Positions 1-8,347 of a stretch of 64,000 bases of DNA are shown here, in pieces. This DNA comes from Streptomyces sp. 846.5 (GTDB taxonomy: Bacteria; Actinomycetota; Actinomycetes; Streptomycetales; Streptomycetaceae). Below the pieces are notes generated by a model, which worked only from the letters and a program-made list of their open reading frames with translations, was not told the origin of the DNA and searched no databases. A program made the translations under genes and the position numbers. Within the stretch, counting starts at the first letter, position 1. Each line of letters starts with the position of its first letter. Location: positions 1,814,555 through 1,878,554 of the forward strand of contig NZ_SOBN01000001.1 of the NCBI RefSeq assembly GCF_004365705.1, written 5' to 3'.

Positions 1-289
1 GTGGGACGGCGGCACTCGCCGTCGGGGCGGCCTTCACGGCGGGTACGACCGGATGCGCCGCCACCGAAGTCTGCCGGGCCGGGTGCAGGTGCAGATATCC
101 GAGCCGGTACGCCCCGCCGGCCGCGACCAGCAACAGGCAGCCCACCAGGGCTACCCAGGGCCACCGCCGCCTCCGCCGCGCCGGCGGGAGGGCCCGCTCG
201 ACCGCACTGGGTTCATGGGGCGCGTTCTGCTTCTCGAATTCCTTGACGAACGAGTCCCACAGCTCGTCCCCGCCCGAGTCCTTGGTCAC
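1..289 (-). CDS. Hypothetical membrane protein, C-terminus beyond window
   Basis: The reverse strand is open from a GTG at 287-289 to the left edge, giving 96 residues. An in-frame TAG lies four codons upstream, so this GTG is the only nearby start. The N-terminus (MTKDSGGDELWDSFVKEF) is acidic and cytoplasmic-looking. An Arg-rich stretch at about residues 38-42 precedes one membrane segment at about 45-61, and an Ala/Pro/Val-rich outside linker runs to the edge. This is the layout of a single-pass membrane protein with an external C-terminal domain. No family can be named because the functional part is outside the window. Codon use is strongly GC3-biased on this strand only, which supports it as real coding. 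Confidence 0.72.
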   Translation of the reverse strand, partial: MTKDSGGDELWDSFVKEFEKQNAPHEPSAVERALPPARRRRRWPWVALVGCLLLVAAGGAYRLGYLHLHPARQTSVAAHPVVPAVKAAPTASAAVP

Positions 290-480
290 GGGCGGACTCT
301 AGTGATCGACCCCACAGCATGCAAGATTCGTCCGAACACCACTCATTGGTCACTTGGCTCACCCGAGTCCCAAGAGTCATCAGCTGTTCGGATGCTCCCT
401 GTTCACGACGGCAGTTGCTTCGCACACTGACGTCGTACCGCTGTTCGTGACGTGCGATTCGCGGCCCTGGGGGGATGCCG
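290..480. other. Divergent intergenic region
   Basis: This stretch lies between the leftward membrane-protein gene and the rightward beta-family gene. It is less GC-rich than its surroundings and must hold both promoters. I see no convincing -35/-10 pair. A GGGGGG at 469-474 is the probable ribosome site for the next gene. Confidence 0.4.
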
Positions 481-1521
481 ATGGAGTACGTACCGCTGCT
501 GCGCGGCCGGGAAGGGGAACTGAAGGCCCTTGGTGAGATCAGCCCGGAGGTCCGCACGCGCATCCGCCCCGTGCTGGAAGTCGTCCTGGACGGGACGCCG
601 CGCCGGACGGTGCAGAAGTTCTTCCGTCAGGCAGGCAATCACCTTCCCGCAGACCTGACCATCACGCTGGACTGCGGCAGCCTGATCCAGTACGGACCCA
701 TCGGCACCGGGTACACGGGGGCCGCCAATGGCTGGCTCAGCGAGGCATTCGACCAGTTCAAGTTCAGCATCATCCCTGTCGTCAGAACGACCGATCCGCC
801 GGCCGCTCTCGCCGAAGCGAGGGATGCACAGCTGCTCCACCGACAGGGGATCTGCCTGCGCATCGACATCCAGGATCCGTCCGCCTCCTCCGCGCGACGG
901 CGCCGACTCGTGGACAGCGTGCTGGAAACCCTCGACCTGGGCCCGGTCCACATCGACCTGCTGCTTGACGTCGGCTACCTGCCGGATGCCCGGGCAGTCA
1001 CCTGGGCCGCCCGGAGCGCGCTCGGCCTTCTGGACTGGTCACGCGCCTCACCCTGGCGCAGCACCGCCCTGGCGGCAGGCTCGTTCCCCAGGAGCGTCGC
1101 CGATCGACCCAAGGCGCGCCGCCTGCGGCTGCACCGTTGGGAGACCGACCTGTGGCACCACGTCGCCCAGCACTGCGGAGGCGACCCGCCTGCTTTCGCC
1201 GACTACGGCGTAACCCATCCCGTCCACCCGACCAATCCACGCCCGGGGAAGCCGAACCTGCGCTACACCAACGGTCGCGACTGGGATGTCCTGGTCGCCA
1301 ACTCCTATGACAACGATGAGTTCTACGACCTCTGCGAACTCCTCCTCGGCTCTCCCGCGTGGCCACCGACGGCCATGCCGCTTTCCTGGGGCGACCGCGA
1401 ATTCGCCCTTCGCGCCGGCACCCGCCCCGGCCCGGGAGCCGGGCGCGAGTGGCGCGCCTGGGCAACCTCCCACCATCTCGCCCACGTCAGCGACCGTATC
1501 CACACCTACGGCACGCCCTGA
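481..1521 (+). CDS. Beta family protein (PF14350-like)
   Basis: The protein has 346 residues and starts MEYVPLLRGREGELKAL, the characteristic opening of the family named after the phage T4 beta protein. It also carries the family-like segment around PVLEVVLDG. I preferred the ATG at 481 over the in-frame ATG at 475 because GGGGGG at 469-474 is then six bases upstream; for 475 it would touch the start codon. No signal peptide or membrane helix is visible, so it should be cytosolic. The biochemical function of the family is not established. Members are found in phages and, in bacteria, often near mobile or defence genes, but here it stands alone beside a convergent mpaB-like gene. Assignment to the family is fairly secure; any defence role is inference. 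Confidence 0.75.
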   Translation: MEYVPLLRGREGELKALGEISPEVRTRIRPVLEVVLDGTPRRTVQKFFRQAGNHLPADLTITLDCGSLIQYGPIGTGYTGAANGWLSEAFDQFKFSIIPVVRTTDPPAALAEARDAQLLHRQGICLRIDIQDPSASSARRRRLVDSVLETLDLGPVHIDLLLDVGYLPDARAVTWAARSALGLLDWSRASPWRSTALAAGSFPRSVADRPKARRLRLHRWETDLWHHVAQHCGGDPPAFADYGVTHPVHPTNPRPGKPNLRYTNGRDWDVLVANSYDNDEFYDLCELLLGSPAWPPTAMPLSWGDREFALRAGTRPGPGAGREWRAWATSHHLAHVSDRIHTYGTP

Positions 1522-1542
1522 GCAGGCCACGAACCCTTGGCG

Positions 1543-2487
1543 TCAGACGTCCGGCGCGTAGTGTTGGGGATCGCTGCGGCGGCCGGGCGGGGGCAGGTTC
1601 CGTGGTGGGGTCTCCACCGGGGGTACGGACAGGCCGCGCGCCCGCTGCCGGGCGGCGCGAGCGCGAGGGTGGTAGCGCCGGTCGGGCGGCACCAGGTGCC
1701 AGCCCAGCGCGACCGCGCGGCCCAGCAGCCACAGGGCGAGGGCGCTGCGCCGCGACCAGCGGTAACCCAGCGTCGCCCGTATCGTCGGCGGGTACAGCCC
1801 GACGGTGAGCCATACGAAGGACCGCGCCACCGGGACGCGGGTCACGCGCCATACGGCGTCCGGCAGCCACGCCAGCGCAGGCGGCTTGCCGATGCGTCGC
1901 AGATCCAGCACGGCGCGCGCGGCCCAGTTGTCCTCCAGCACCTCGGCGCACATCCGGTCGAAGTACGCCTGGAAGCCGCGCCAGTCCGCCGGGGCCGGGC
2001 GGTCGCTCACCCCGTACAACCGGTACCACTGCAGGCTCTCGGCGTAGAGCTGCTCCTTCTGACTCTCCGTCAGCGGGCGGCCGAAGTACTGGCAGACCAG
2101 CACCGGAACCATGACGAAGGTCGCGTGGGCCCAGAAGAAGGTGTCCGGGTCGAGCGCGTGGTACGGGCGGCCCCGGCGGTCCGTGCCCTTGATCCCGAGG
2201 TGGTAGTCGCGCACCGCGCGGGCGGTACGGGCGGCGTCCGGGCCGTCGTACACCACCCCGGCGATCGGGTAGAGAGAACGGAACAGCCGTTCCCAGCGCT
2301 CGTCGAAGAACTGCGAGTGCTCCTCCACCCCGGCGCCGAGGGCGGGGTGCATGTTCTGCATCGACCCGGCCCACAGGCCCACCAGCATGCCCCGCCAGTC
2401 GCTGAAGTACCGCCAGGCCAGCGAGGTCGGGCCGAGAGGCTCGGGCGTCGACCTCTCGCTGCGCGAGTCGAACGACGGCACGGTCAT
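1543..2487 (-). CDS. Oxygenase MpaB family protein (DUF2236)
   Basis: This 314-residue protein has the helical, Trp/Tyr/His-rich composition of the MpaB/DUF2236 family, including a central HALDPDTFFWAHATFVMVPV segment and the downstream YAESLQWYRLYGV region. Family members are heme-containing oxidases or oxygenases; the fungal MpaB cleaves a terpenoid chain and the bacterial latex-clearing protein Lcp is related. A weakly hydrophobic stretch near residues 225-235 and 250-265 could associate with the membrane. It ends 22 bases from the convergent beta-family gene. No Shine-Dalgarno is visible before the ATG at 2487. A palindrome (TGACG-GTT-CGTCA) lies 36-48 bases upstream and is shared with the tetR-P450 promoter near 21740. 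The substrate is unknown. Confidence 0.85.
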   Translation of the reverse strand: MTVPSFDSRSERSTPEPLGPTSLAWRYFSDWRGMLVGLWAGSMQNMHPALGAGVEEHSQFFDERWERLFRSLYPIAGVVYDGPDAARTARAVRDYHLGIKGTDRRGRPYHALDPDTFFWAHATFVMVPVLVCQYFGRPLTESQKEQLYAESLQWYRLYGVSDRPAPADWRGFQAYFDRMCAEVLEDNWAARAVLDLRRIGKPPALAWLPDAVWRVTRVPVARSFVWLTVGLYPPTIRATLGYRWSRRSALALWLLGRAVALGWHLVPPDRRYHPRARAARQRARGLSVPPVETPPRNLPPPGRRSDPQHYAPDV

Positions 2488-2522
2488 GCCGTCATGATGC
2501 CAGCGGGTTCTGTGCGATGCAT

Positions 2523-2535
2523 TGACGGTTCGTCA
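2523..2535. promoter_or_regulatory. Palindrome TGACG-N3-CGTCA, probable TetR-type operator
   Basis: TGACG, GTT, CGTCA forms a 5-3-5 inverted repeat in the divergent space between the mpaB-like gene and the GH43 gene. The extended match ATTGACGG-NN-CGTCA recurs at 21733-21747 ahead of a tetR-P450 operon, with only the two central bases different. Confidence 0.5.
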
Positions 2536-2544
2536 TGGGCTCTG

Positions 2545-2575
2545 TTGACTTCTGCTGGTAACCGCAGCTTAACGT
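2545..2575 (+). promoter_or_regulatory. Candidate promoter of the GH43 gene
   Basis: TTGACT (2545-2550) and TAACGT (2570-2575) are spaced by 19 bases and fit a relaxed sigma-70-like promoter, about 85 bases before the ATG. The spacing is at the long end, so this is tentative. Confidence 0.3.
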
Positions 2576-2659
2576 TCCATCGCCCGCTTGAAATTGTTCA
2601 GGCTTGCGCGATTGCCTCGGCTTCACGGCCCACCCAGCCGGAAGGGAACACGGATCACC

Positions 2660-4132
2660 ATGGTCGAAAGTCTCCAGCATGCGGGAGGGCAGGCGCGGCG
2701 GGCGCTGAGCCTGGCTCTGGCAGTCGTCACCGGATTCGCTCTTCTGCTTCTGCCGACCACTCAGGCGCACGCCGCCACCGTCTCGTTCACCCTCGGCGCC
2801 GCCCGGACCGACACCAGTGGCAACACGCTCCAGTTGCACGGTCTCGGCATCATCAAGGTCGGCAGCACCTGGTACGGCTTCGGCGAGGACAAGGCCGGGG
2901 AGAGCAGCTCGAACACGTCCTTCCAGGACATCCCCTGCTACAGCTCTACCGATCTGCAGACCTGGACCAGGGCGGGAACCGCCCTGACGCGGCAGAGCAG
3001 CGGCGATCTCGGTCCGAGCCGGATCGTGGAGCGGCCCAAGGTCATCTACAACTCCTCGACCGGCACATACGTGATGTACATGCACATCGACAGCCTCTCC
3101 TACGCCGAGGCCAAGGTCGGGGTGGCGACCAGCAGCACCCCCTGCGGGCCCTACACCTACCAGGGCAGCTTCCAGCCGCTCGGTCACCAGAGCCGGGACC
3201 TGGGTCTCTACCAGGACACCGACGGCACCGCCTACCTGCTCAGCGAGGACCGCGCCAACGGCCTGCGGATCGACAGGCTCTCCGCCGACTACCTGTCCGT
3301 CGCGAGCTCGGTGGCCCTGTTCGCCGACTACGAGGCGCCGGCGATGTTCAAGGCCAACGGCACCTACTACCTGTTCGGCTCCCACCTGACCGGCTGGTCC
3401 AGCAACGACAACGTCTACGCCACCGCCACCTCCCTGACCGGGACCTGGTCCTCGTTCCGCGACTTCGCGGCCCCCGGCACCAACACCTACAACTCCCAGA
3501 CCGCGAACGTCATCACGGTCCAGGGCAGCAGCGGCACCAGTTACCTGTACGCCGGCGACCGCTGGACCACCGGCGACCTGGGCTCCTCCCCGCTGATCTG
3601 GCTGCCGATCACCATCAGCGGGACCACGGTGAACGTGGGCCAGTACCCCTCCTGGTCACTCGACGTCAGCGCGGGCACCTGGACCGCCAACTCCGGTCTC
3701 CCGTCGGCAGGAACGCGTACGCTGACCAACTCCAACAGCTCGGATCTGATGGATGTCGTCGGCGCGTCCACGGCCGCCGGCGCCAAGGTCGACCAGTGGC
3801 CTTCCAACGGCGGAACCAACCAGCAGTGGACGCTCACCCGGGTGTCGGACAACGTCTACACGCTCGCCAGCGTCAAGAGCGGTCTGTGCCTGGACGTTCC
3901 GGGCGCGGCGACCACCAACGGCCTGCAGCTGGAGCAGTGGACCTGCACCGGGGGAACCAACCAGCAGTGGGCCGCCGACCTGGTCGGCAGTCTCACCGGC
4001 TCCACCTACGTCCTGGTCGGCATCGGCAGCGACCTGGCCGTCGGCGTCTCCGGCAGCTCCACCGCCTCCGGCGCCCAGGTCGTGCAGCAGAGCGGCACCG
4101 GCGCGGCCAACCAGAAGTGGACCATCGGCTGA
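2660..4132 (+). CDS. Secreted GH43 hydrolase (exo-beta-1,3-galactanase-like) with ricin-type CBM
   Basis: The 490-residue protein begins at ATG 2660. An in-frame TTG at 2588 is possible but would bury the signal peptide. A Sec signal runs to about residue 38 (cleavage after AHA). The catalytic region (about 40-345) carries the pattern of GH43 subfamily 24: LHGLGIIKVGSTWYGFGEDK, SRIVERPKVIYN, SRDLGLYQDTDG, LISED-like LLSEDRANGLRI and GSHLTGWSSNDN. Characterised members remove galactose from beta-1,3-galactan side-chain backbones of arabinogalactan proteins, using an unusual catalytic base. Residues about 355-490 form a ricin B/CBM13 beta-trefoil with three QW-type repeats (NQQWT, NQQWA, NQKWT). 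It is exported to digest plant polysaccharide. The subfamily is likely; the exact linkage is inferred. Confidence 0.9.
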   Translation: MVESLQHAGGQARRALSLALAVVTGFALLLLPTTQAHAATVSFTLGAARTDTSGNTLQLHGLGIIKVGSTWYGFGEDKAGESSSNTSFQDIPCYSSTDLQTWTRAGTALTRQSSGDLGPSRIVERPKVIYNSSTGTYVMYMHIDSLSYAEAKVGVATSSTPCGPYTYQGSFQPLGHQSRDLGLYQDTDGTAYLLSEDRANGLRIDRLSADYLSVASSVALFADYEAPAMFKANGTYYLFGSHLTGWSSNDNVYATATSLTGTWSSFRDFAAPGTNTYNSQTANVITVQGSSGTSYLYAGDRWTTGDLGSSPLIWLPITISGTTVNVGQYPSWSLDVSAGTWTANSGLPSAGTRTLTNSNSSDLMDVVGASTAAGAKVDQWPSNGGTNQQWTLTRVSDNVYTLASVKSGLCLDVPGAATTNGLQLEQWTCTGGTNQQWAADLVGSLTGSTYVLVGIGSDLAVGVSGSSTASGAQVVQQSGTGAANQKWTIG

Positions 4133-4144
4133 GAGCGCTGCAAA

Positions 4145-4188
4145 CCGGGTGTCCTCGTCCGCGAGCAGTCGTGGACGGGGACACCCGG
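4145..4188. terminator. Strong bidirectional hairpin terminator
   Basis: A 16-bp stem (CCGGGTGTCCTCGTCC at 4145-4160 with 4173-4188, one G-U wobble) and a 12-base loop lie between the convergent GH43 gene and the membrane-protein gene. There is no T-run, which is normal for actinomycete terminators. Confidence 0.8.
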
Positions 4189-4204
4189 CGTCGGTACACG
4201 GGAG

Positions 4205-4708
4205 TCATTTGCCGGCCATGAAGGTCCTGCCGTCCTTCTCGGGGGCGAAGGGGATGCCAGCCGCCATGGCGCGCGGGACGATGACGGCGGCCTGGGCGAG
4301 GCGGTTGAGGCCCAGGGCGAACAGCAGGGTCGCGCTCGATGCGGCGACGTGGGCGTGCATGGCGGCCGCGGGCAGGTAGACGATGCCGCGCCAGGCCACC
4401 AGGGCGAGCCACAGCCACAGTCCGCGCACCGGCATCCTCGCCCACAGCGTGCCGTCGCGGGACTCCAGGTGCATGATCGCGCCGAAGCCCAGGCCGATCG
4501 CGATCGAGCCCGCAGCACCGACGGCCAGCCATACGATGTCGACCGCCTGGAGGTGCCGGCCACCGCCGGTCAGGTCGGTGAACCCGATGACCGTGAGGAC
4601 CGCCGGCAGCAGCACCACGCGTTTGCCGCGCAGCGACTGCCCGCTCAGCTGCTGGTAGATCACCAGTCCGATGACGCCGATGACGGCGAGGATCTCGAAT
4701 CCGGACAC
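4205..4708 (-). CDS. Small integral membrane protein (DUF1453-like)
   Basis: Start is GTG 4708, preceded by GGGAG at a good distance. A longer frame upstream is Arg/Pro-rich and unlike coding sequence. The 167-residue product has about four to five hydrophobic helices (residues about 4-18, 32-47, 60-80, 95-118, 125-145), short loops, and a charged C-terminus ending EKDGRTFMAGK. The helix pattern and the KRVVLLPAVLTVIG segment resemble actinobacterial DUF1453/CcdC-like membrane proteins. No enzymatic motif is visible and the function is unknown. It is a single gene between a terminator and the chitinase promoter region, transcribed divergently from the chitinase gene. Confidence 0.6.
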   Translation of the reverse strand: MSGFEILAVIGVIGLVIYQQLSGQSLRGKRVVLLPAVLTVIGFTDLTGGGRHLQAVDIVWLAVGAAGSIAIGLGFGAIMHLESRDGTLWARMPVRGLWLWLALVAWRGIVYLPAAAMHAHVAASSATLLFALGLNRLAQAAVIVPRAMAAGIPFAPEKDGRTFMAGK

Positions 4709-4787
4709 GACGGGCTCCCTTGGTCTGCGCCTCCGCCGACCGTGGACCGGCCGGCTCGACGACACACCCGACGCTAGGGAGCAGGGC

Positions 4788-4849
4788 GGTACCAGGGCGT
4801 CCAACCCAGGGCTGGTCGGCGGTACGAGAGCGGGGACGGCCCTGGTACC
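4788..4849. promoter_or_regulatory. Long-spaced inverted repeat upstream of chitinase gene
   Basis: GGTACCAGGGC (4788-4798) is exactly complementary to GCCCTGGTACC (4839-4849), 40 bases apart. It could be a paired operator or a loose hairpin. It lies between two divergent genes, so a regulatory role is more likely than termination. Confidence 0.35.
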
Positions 4850-4881
4850 GGGCCGCGGGCCGACCCGTCGCGCGAACTGTT

Positions 4882-4932
4882 TGGTCTAGTCCTCTTGACG
4901 TGAACGCGCGCAGGTTGTTTGGTATGTACCAA
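4882..4932 (+). promoter_or_regulatory. Two dre-like (DasR) sites in the chitinase promoter
   Basis: TGGTCTAGTCCT (4882-4893) matches ten of twelve bases of the DasR element core TGGTCTAGACCA found in streptomycete chitinase promoters. A second perfect palindrome, TTGGTA-TG-TACCAA, lies at 4919-4932 and is a weaker match. A TTGACG (4895-4900) between them may be the -35. This implies repression by a GntR-family N-acetylglucosamine regulator encoded elsewhere. Confidence 0.55.
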
Positions 4933-5003
4933 CGCCAGGCCTGCGTGGCACCACTCCCCCACACCTCCCCGCTCGACGGGCATCCCCGAGAGGGATCACT
5001 GTC

Positions 5004-6713
5004 ATGCACCTGGCAAAACTTGCCGCTTCTGCCTGCGCTCTCGCACTCACGACCACCGGCGCGGTCGCCGCTCTGGCCCCCACCAGCAGCGCCGCCGCAA
5101 CCAGCGTCTACTCCGTCGCCCCCTACGTCGACATGTCCAACGGCCAGGAAGGCATGCTGGACACCGCAATCACCGGACACGGCCTCAAGGCCTACACCGC
5201 GGCCTTTGTACTCGGCGAGGGCTGCACCCAGATCTGGGGCGACACCCTCCCCATCGGCGCCGACTCCTACACCGACCCCCTGATCGCCAAGGCGAAGTCC
5301 GAGGGCGCCTCCGTCATCATCTCCTCCGGCGGATCGGCCGGTGAGCCGCTCGCCTGGACCTGCACCACGCAGAGCAGCATCGACGCCGGGTACCAGGCCA
5401 TCATCAACGACTACGGGGTCACCCAGCTCGACTTCGACGTCGAGGGCGCCGCGATCGCGGACACCGCCGCCGCGGCCCGCCAGATGCAGGCGATGAAGGA
5501 CCTCAAGGCGTCCAACCCCAACCTGCAGTTCTCGATGACCCTGCCGGTGCTGGCCAGCGGCCTGACCAACGACGGCGTCAACATCCTCAAGGCGGCCAAG
5601 TCCGCGGGCATCAGGATCGACGTGGTCAACCTGATGACCATGGACTACTACTCCGGCACCGGGACCAAGATGGGCCAGGGCTCGGTCGCCGCCGCCCAGG
5701 CCACGCTGGCGCAGATGCAGTCCGTCGACTCCGGCTACACCTACGCCAACGTCGGGATAACCCCGATGATCGGCAAGAACGACGACGGCTCCACCTTCAC
5801 CCTCGCCGACGCCCAGACGGTGGAGAGCTTCGCCGTGCAGCACAGCGTCGGGCGGCTGGCGTTCTGGTCGGTCGACCGCGACCAGCCCTGCAGCGGAACC
5901 GCCAACTCGCTGTCCACCTGCAGTGAGATCAGCCAGAGCAGCCTCGCGTTCACCAGCGCGTTCGTCCCTTACGAGGGCAGCTCGGGCGGTGGCGGCGGCA
6001 CCACCAGTGACTTCTCGCTGTCGCTCTCGCCGGGCTCCGCATCGGTCGCCCAGGGCGGTTCCGCCACCGCGACCGTCTCCACGGCGGTCACCTCCGGCAG
6101 CGCCGAGACGGTCAGCCTCTCCGCGTCCGGAGCGCCGTCCGGCGTCACCGTCTCGCTCAGCCCGACCTCCGTCTCCTCCGGCGGCAGCTCGACGCTGACG
6201 GCGACGGTCGGCTCGTCCGTGGCCGCGGGCAGCTACCCGATCACCGTGACCGGAACCGCCTCCACCGGCAGCCACACCGCGACCTACACGCTCACCGTCA
6301 CCAGCACCACCGGCGGCGGCGGGGGCGGCGGCGGTTCGCTGACCAACGCCGGCTTCGAGACCGGCAGCCTCAGCCCGTGGACCTGCACCGGCGGCAGCAG
6401 CGTGGTCTCCAGCCCGGTCCATTCCGGCAGCCACGCCCTCCAGGTCACCCCCAGCGCCAGCAGCACCGGCGAATGCGACCAGACGCTCACCCTGTCCCCC
6501 AACCACACCTACACCCTGACCGGCTGGGTCCAGGGCCCCTACGCCTACATCGGCGTCAGCGGCGGAGCCAGCGCCAGCACCTGGTCCAACAGCAGCAGTT
6601 GGAACCAGCTGACGGTCTCGCTGACCACCGGCAGCAGCGGAACCGTCACCGTCTTCGTCCACGGCTGGTACGGCCAGGCCAACGTCTACGCGGACGACTT
6701 CACGCTCAGCTAG
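5004..6713 (+). CDS. Secreted GH18 chitinase with C-terminal carbohydrate-binding module
   Basis: The protein has 569 residues and starts at ATG 5004 behind GAGAGG. The Sec signal peptide ends near residue 32. The GH18 barrel spans about 34-325, with the catalytic DxDxE as QLDFDVEG (D143, D145, E147); E147 is the expected proton donor. It belongs to the compact GH18 type with [14 protein letters not shown] at the first strand and LMTMDYY later. A Gly-rich linker (about 328-334) leads to an Ig-like Ser/Thr-rich domain (about 337-435), a second poly-Gly linker (about 438-445) and a CBM4/9-like domain ([17 protein letters not shown]). It hydrolyses chitin outside the cell. The dre-like sites upstream fit chitin/GlcNAc control. 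The modular order is normal for streptomycete chitinases. Confidence 0.9.
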   Translation: MHLAKLAASACALALTTTGAVAALAPTSSAAATSVYSVAPYVDMSNGQEGMLDTAITGHGLKAYTAAFVLGEGCTQIWGDTLPIGADSYTDPLIAKAKSEGASVIISSGGSAGEPLAWTCTTQSSIDAGYQAIINDYGVTQLDFDVEGAAIADTAAAARQMQAMKDLKASNPNLQFSMTLPVLASGLTNDGVNILKAAKSAGIRIDVVNLMTMDYYSGTGTKMGQGSVAAAQATLAQMQSVDSGYTYANVGITPMIGKNDDGSTFTLADAQTVESFAVQHSVGRLAFWSVDRDQPCSGTANSLSTCSEISQSSLAFTSAFVPYEGSSGGGGGTTSDFSLSLSPGSASVAQGGSATATVSTAVTSGSAETVSLSASGAPSGVTVSLSPTSVSSGGSSTLTATVGSSVAAGSYPITVTGTASTGSHTATYTLTVTSTTGGGGGGGGSLTNAGFETGSLSPWTCTGGSSVVSSPVHSGSHALQVTPSASSTGECDQTLTLSPNHTYTLTGWVQGPYAYIGVSGGASASTWSNSSSWNQLTVSLTTGSSGTVTVFVHGWYGQANVYADDFTLS

Positions 6714-6723
6714 GCACCACTCA

Positions 6724-6758
6724 CACGGCCGCGCGTGGCTCCACCACGCGCGGCCGTG
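6724..6758. terminator. Perfect 15-bp hairpin terminator
   Basis: CACGGCCGCGCGTGG (6724-6738) pairs perfectly with 6744-6758 across a five-base loop, ten bases after the chitinase stop and before the convergent gene end at 6769. Confidence 0.85.
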
Positions 6759-6768
6759 CCGGCCGCCG

Positions 6769-8304
6769 TCAGTAGTAGGTCGCGATGTTGTCGTGCGGCG
6801 CCGGCAGGTGTCTGCCGGCCGGGCCCTTGGCGAAGGCGGTGAGCAGGTTCGAGGTCGACCTGGTCACGAAGGCGCCGGTACGGGCGTCCATGCCGTGGTC
6901 CCGGTGGTCGTCGTGGGTGCCCGCCATCAGCCCCTCCACCCAGCGCATGGTCCCGGACGCGAAGACCCCGGCCCCGCTGGGGACGGTGTAGTAGGCCGTG
7001 TCGGAGTGGCTGGCACTGCCCTGGCAGACCAGCGGCGAGTGGGCCAGGATCTGCAGCGGGCGCGGGGTCGGCTGGTCCGGGGTCACCCGGTCGTACTCGA
7101 CACCGACCAGGTGCGCGAAGGAGTCGCCGGCCTTGACTCCGGTGCCCGCGTACAGCCAGTGGTCGGCGGCGCGGACCACATAGGGCGCGTCGGTCGGGAA
7201 GCCCTCGTAGAGGACGCCGGTGAGCGAGGACTCGGGGTCCGCGCCGGGCGCCGCCCGGAAGTCGGTGGTGGCCACGCCGGTGCTCGGCCGGTAGCCGGGG
7301 TCGTCCGCGTAGGCGGTCTTGTAGCAGACGACGGTCCGCCCGCCGTCCTCGTAGCGAATCCGGCGGTAGCAGGTGTTGGCGCCGAGGAAGGCGATGTTCG
7401 ACCCGGCGTCCCTGGCCTTGGTCACCGCGGCACGCTGCTGCGGGGTCCAGTACTCGTCGTGGCCGAGCGAGAGCAGCGTGGTGGCACCGTGCAGCAGCTC
7501 CGGCTGCCGGTGCACGTCATAGCCGGTGGTGTAGGCCAGCGGGATGCCGAGCCGCTCGGCGAGCACCACCAGGGCCCGTTCGTAGACCAGGAAGAGCTCG
7601 GCGCCGGTGTCGTCGTAGGGGCGGTCGAACGAGACCGCGAGCGAGCGGGTCGCGTAGGAGCCGTTCTCGCCCTGGTAGAGGCTGCGGCCGCCCCAGAGGT
7701 TGTACGCCTGCCAGGTCGCCGGGGCGTGCATCAGCAGCGTACGGCCGACCGCGCTCGGGCTTCTGACGATCAGTGGGACGTAGCGCTGGTGGCCGTTCTC
7801 GGCGTCCAGGCGCAGCAGGTAGGCACCGGGCGGCCAGCCGTCCGTGTTGACCCGGAGGCTCGGCTGCCAGTCCGCCCTGACCGTACGGGTGGCCTGAACG
7901 ACCCGGGTGGCCGACTGCTGCCGACCCGCGATGCGGCCCGAGCGCCAGACCCGGCGGGCCTGGGCGCCGCCGTACCAGCCGACGCGGTAAGCCGACACGG
8001 TGAAGCCGGGTGCGGTGGTGGAGACGTACAGGGTGAACGATTCGCCCGGGTCCACACTGACCTGATCGGCGTAGCCCTGGACGGCCTCCGGGGCGCCCTG
8101 GTCGCGCAGTCTCCAGTCGGCGTCGCCGGGGCGGGCCTGCTCGATCTGCTCCGCTGTCAGTGACGCGGTCGGCGCGGGCGTGGCCTCCGCCGAACCGGTC
8201 CTGGCGGCGGTCGCCGAATGGTGCGGAGCGGCGCATCCGGACAGCACGGTGAGGCCCGCGGCCGCGGTGCCGCCCAGGAACGTCCGTCTGTCCAGCCCGT
8301 CCAC
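6769..8304 (-). CDS. Tat-exported lipoprotein, N,N-dimethylformamidase beta-subunit-like
   Basis: A 511-residue protein with a twin-arginine motif (RRTFLGG, residues 6-12) and a lipobox (VLSGC, Cys24), so it should be Tat-exported and lipid-anchored. After a Thr/Ala/Pro-rich linker comes the region conserved in proteins annotated as N,N-dimethylformamidase beta subunit family: YRVGWYGG, the LLLRLD-like YLLRLDAENGHQ, PYDDTGAELFLVYERALV, YTTGYDVH, LSLGHDEYWT and LGANTCYRRIRY. True dimethylformamidase needs a separate small subunit that is absent here, and most actinobacterial lipoproteins of this type have no tested function. It stands alone, downstream of a convergent terminator. Family confident; DMF hydrolysis should not be assumed. 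Confidence 0.82.
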   Translation of the reverse strand: MDGLDRRTFLGGTAAAGLTVLSGCAAPHHSATAARTGSAEATPAPTASLTAEQIEQARPGDADWRLRDQGAPEAVQGYADQVSVDPGESFTLYVSTTAPGFTVSAYRVGWYGGAQARRVWRSGRIAGRQQSATRVVQATRTVRADWQPSLRVNTDGWPPGAYLLRLDAENGHQRYVPLIVRSPSAVGRTLLMHAPATWQAYNLWGGRSLYQGENGSYATRSLAVSFDRPYDDTGAELFLVYERALVVLAERLGIPLAYTTGYDVHRQPELLHGATTLLSLGHDEYWTPQQRAAVTKARDAGSNIAFLGANTCYRRIRYEDGGRTVVCYKTAYADDPGYRPSTGVATTDFRAAPGADPESSLTGVLYEGFPTDAPYVVRAADHWLYAGTGVKAGDSFAHLVGVEYDRVTPDQPTPRPLQILAHSPLVCQGSASHSDTAYYTVPSGAGVFASGTMRWVEGLMAGTHDDHRDHGMDARTGAFVTRSTSNLLTAFAKGPAGRHLPAPHDNIATYY

Positions 8305-8347
8305 GTGCCGGACCTCCCGTCCGCAGCTGCTCTCCCGGAGGGCCAGC

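Noticed and set aside
3993-6662. Long minus-strand frame across the chitinase gene
   Set aside because: Asp/Gly/Val-rich shadow of a secreted Ser/Thr-rich protein; it crosses a convergent terminator and another gene.
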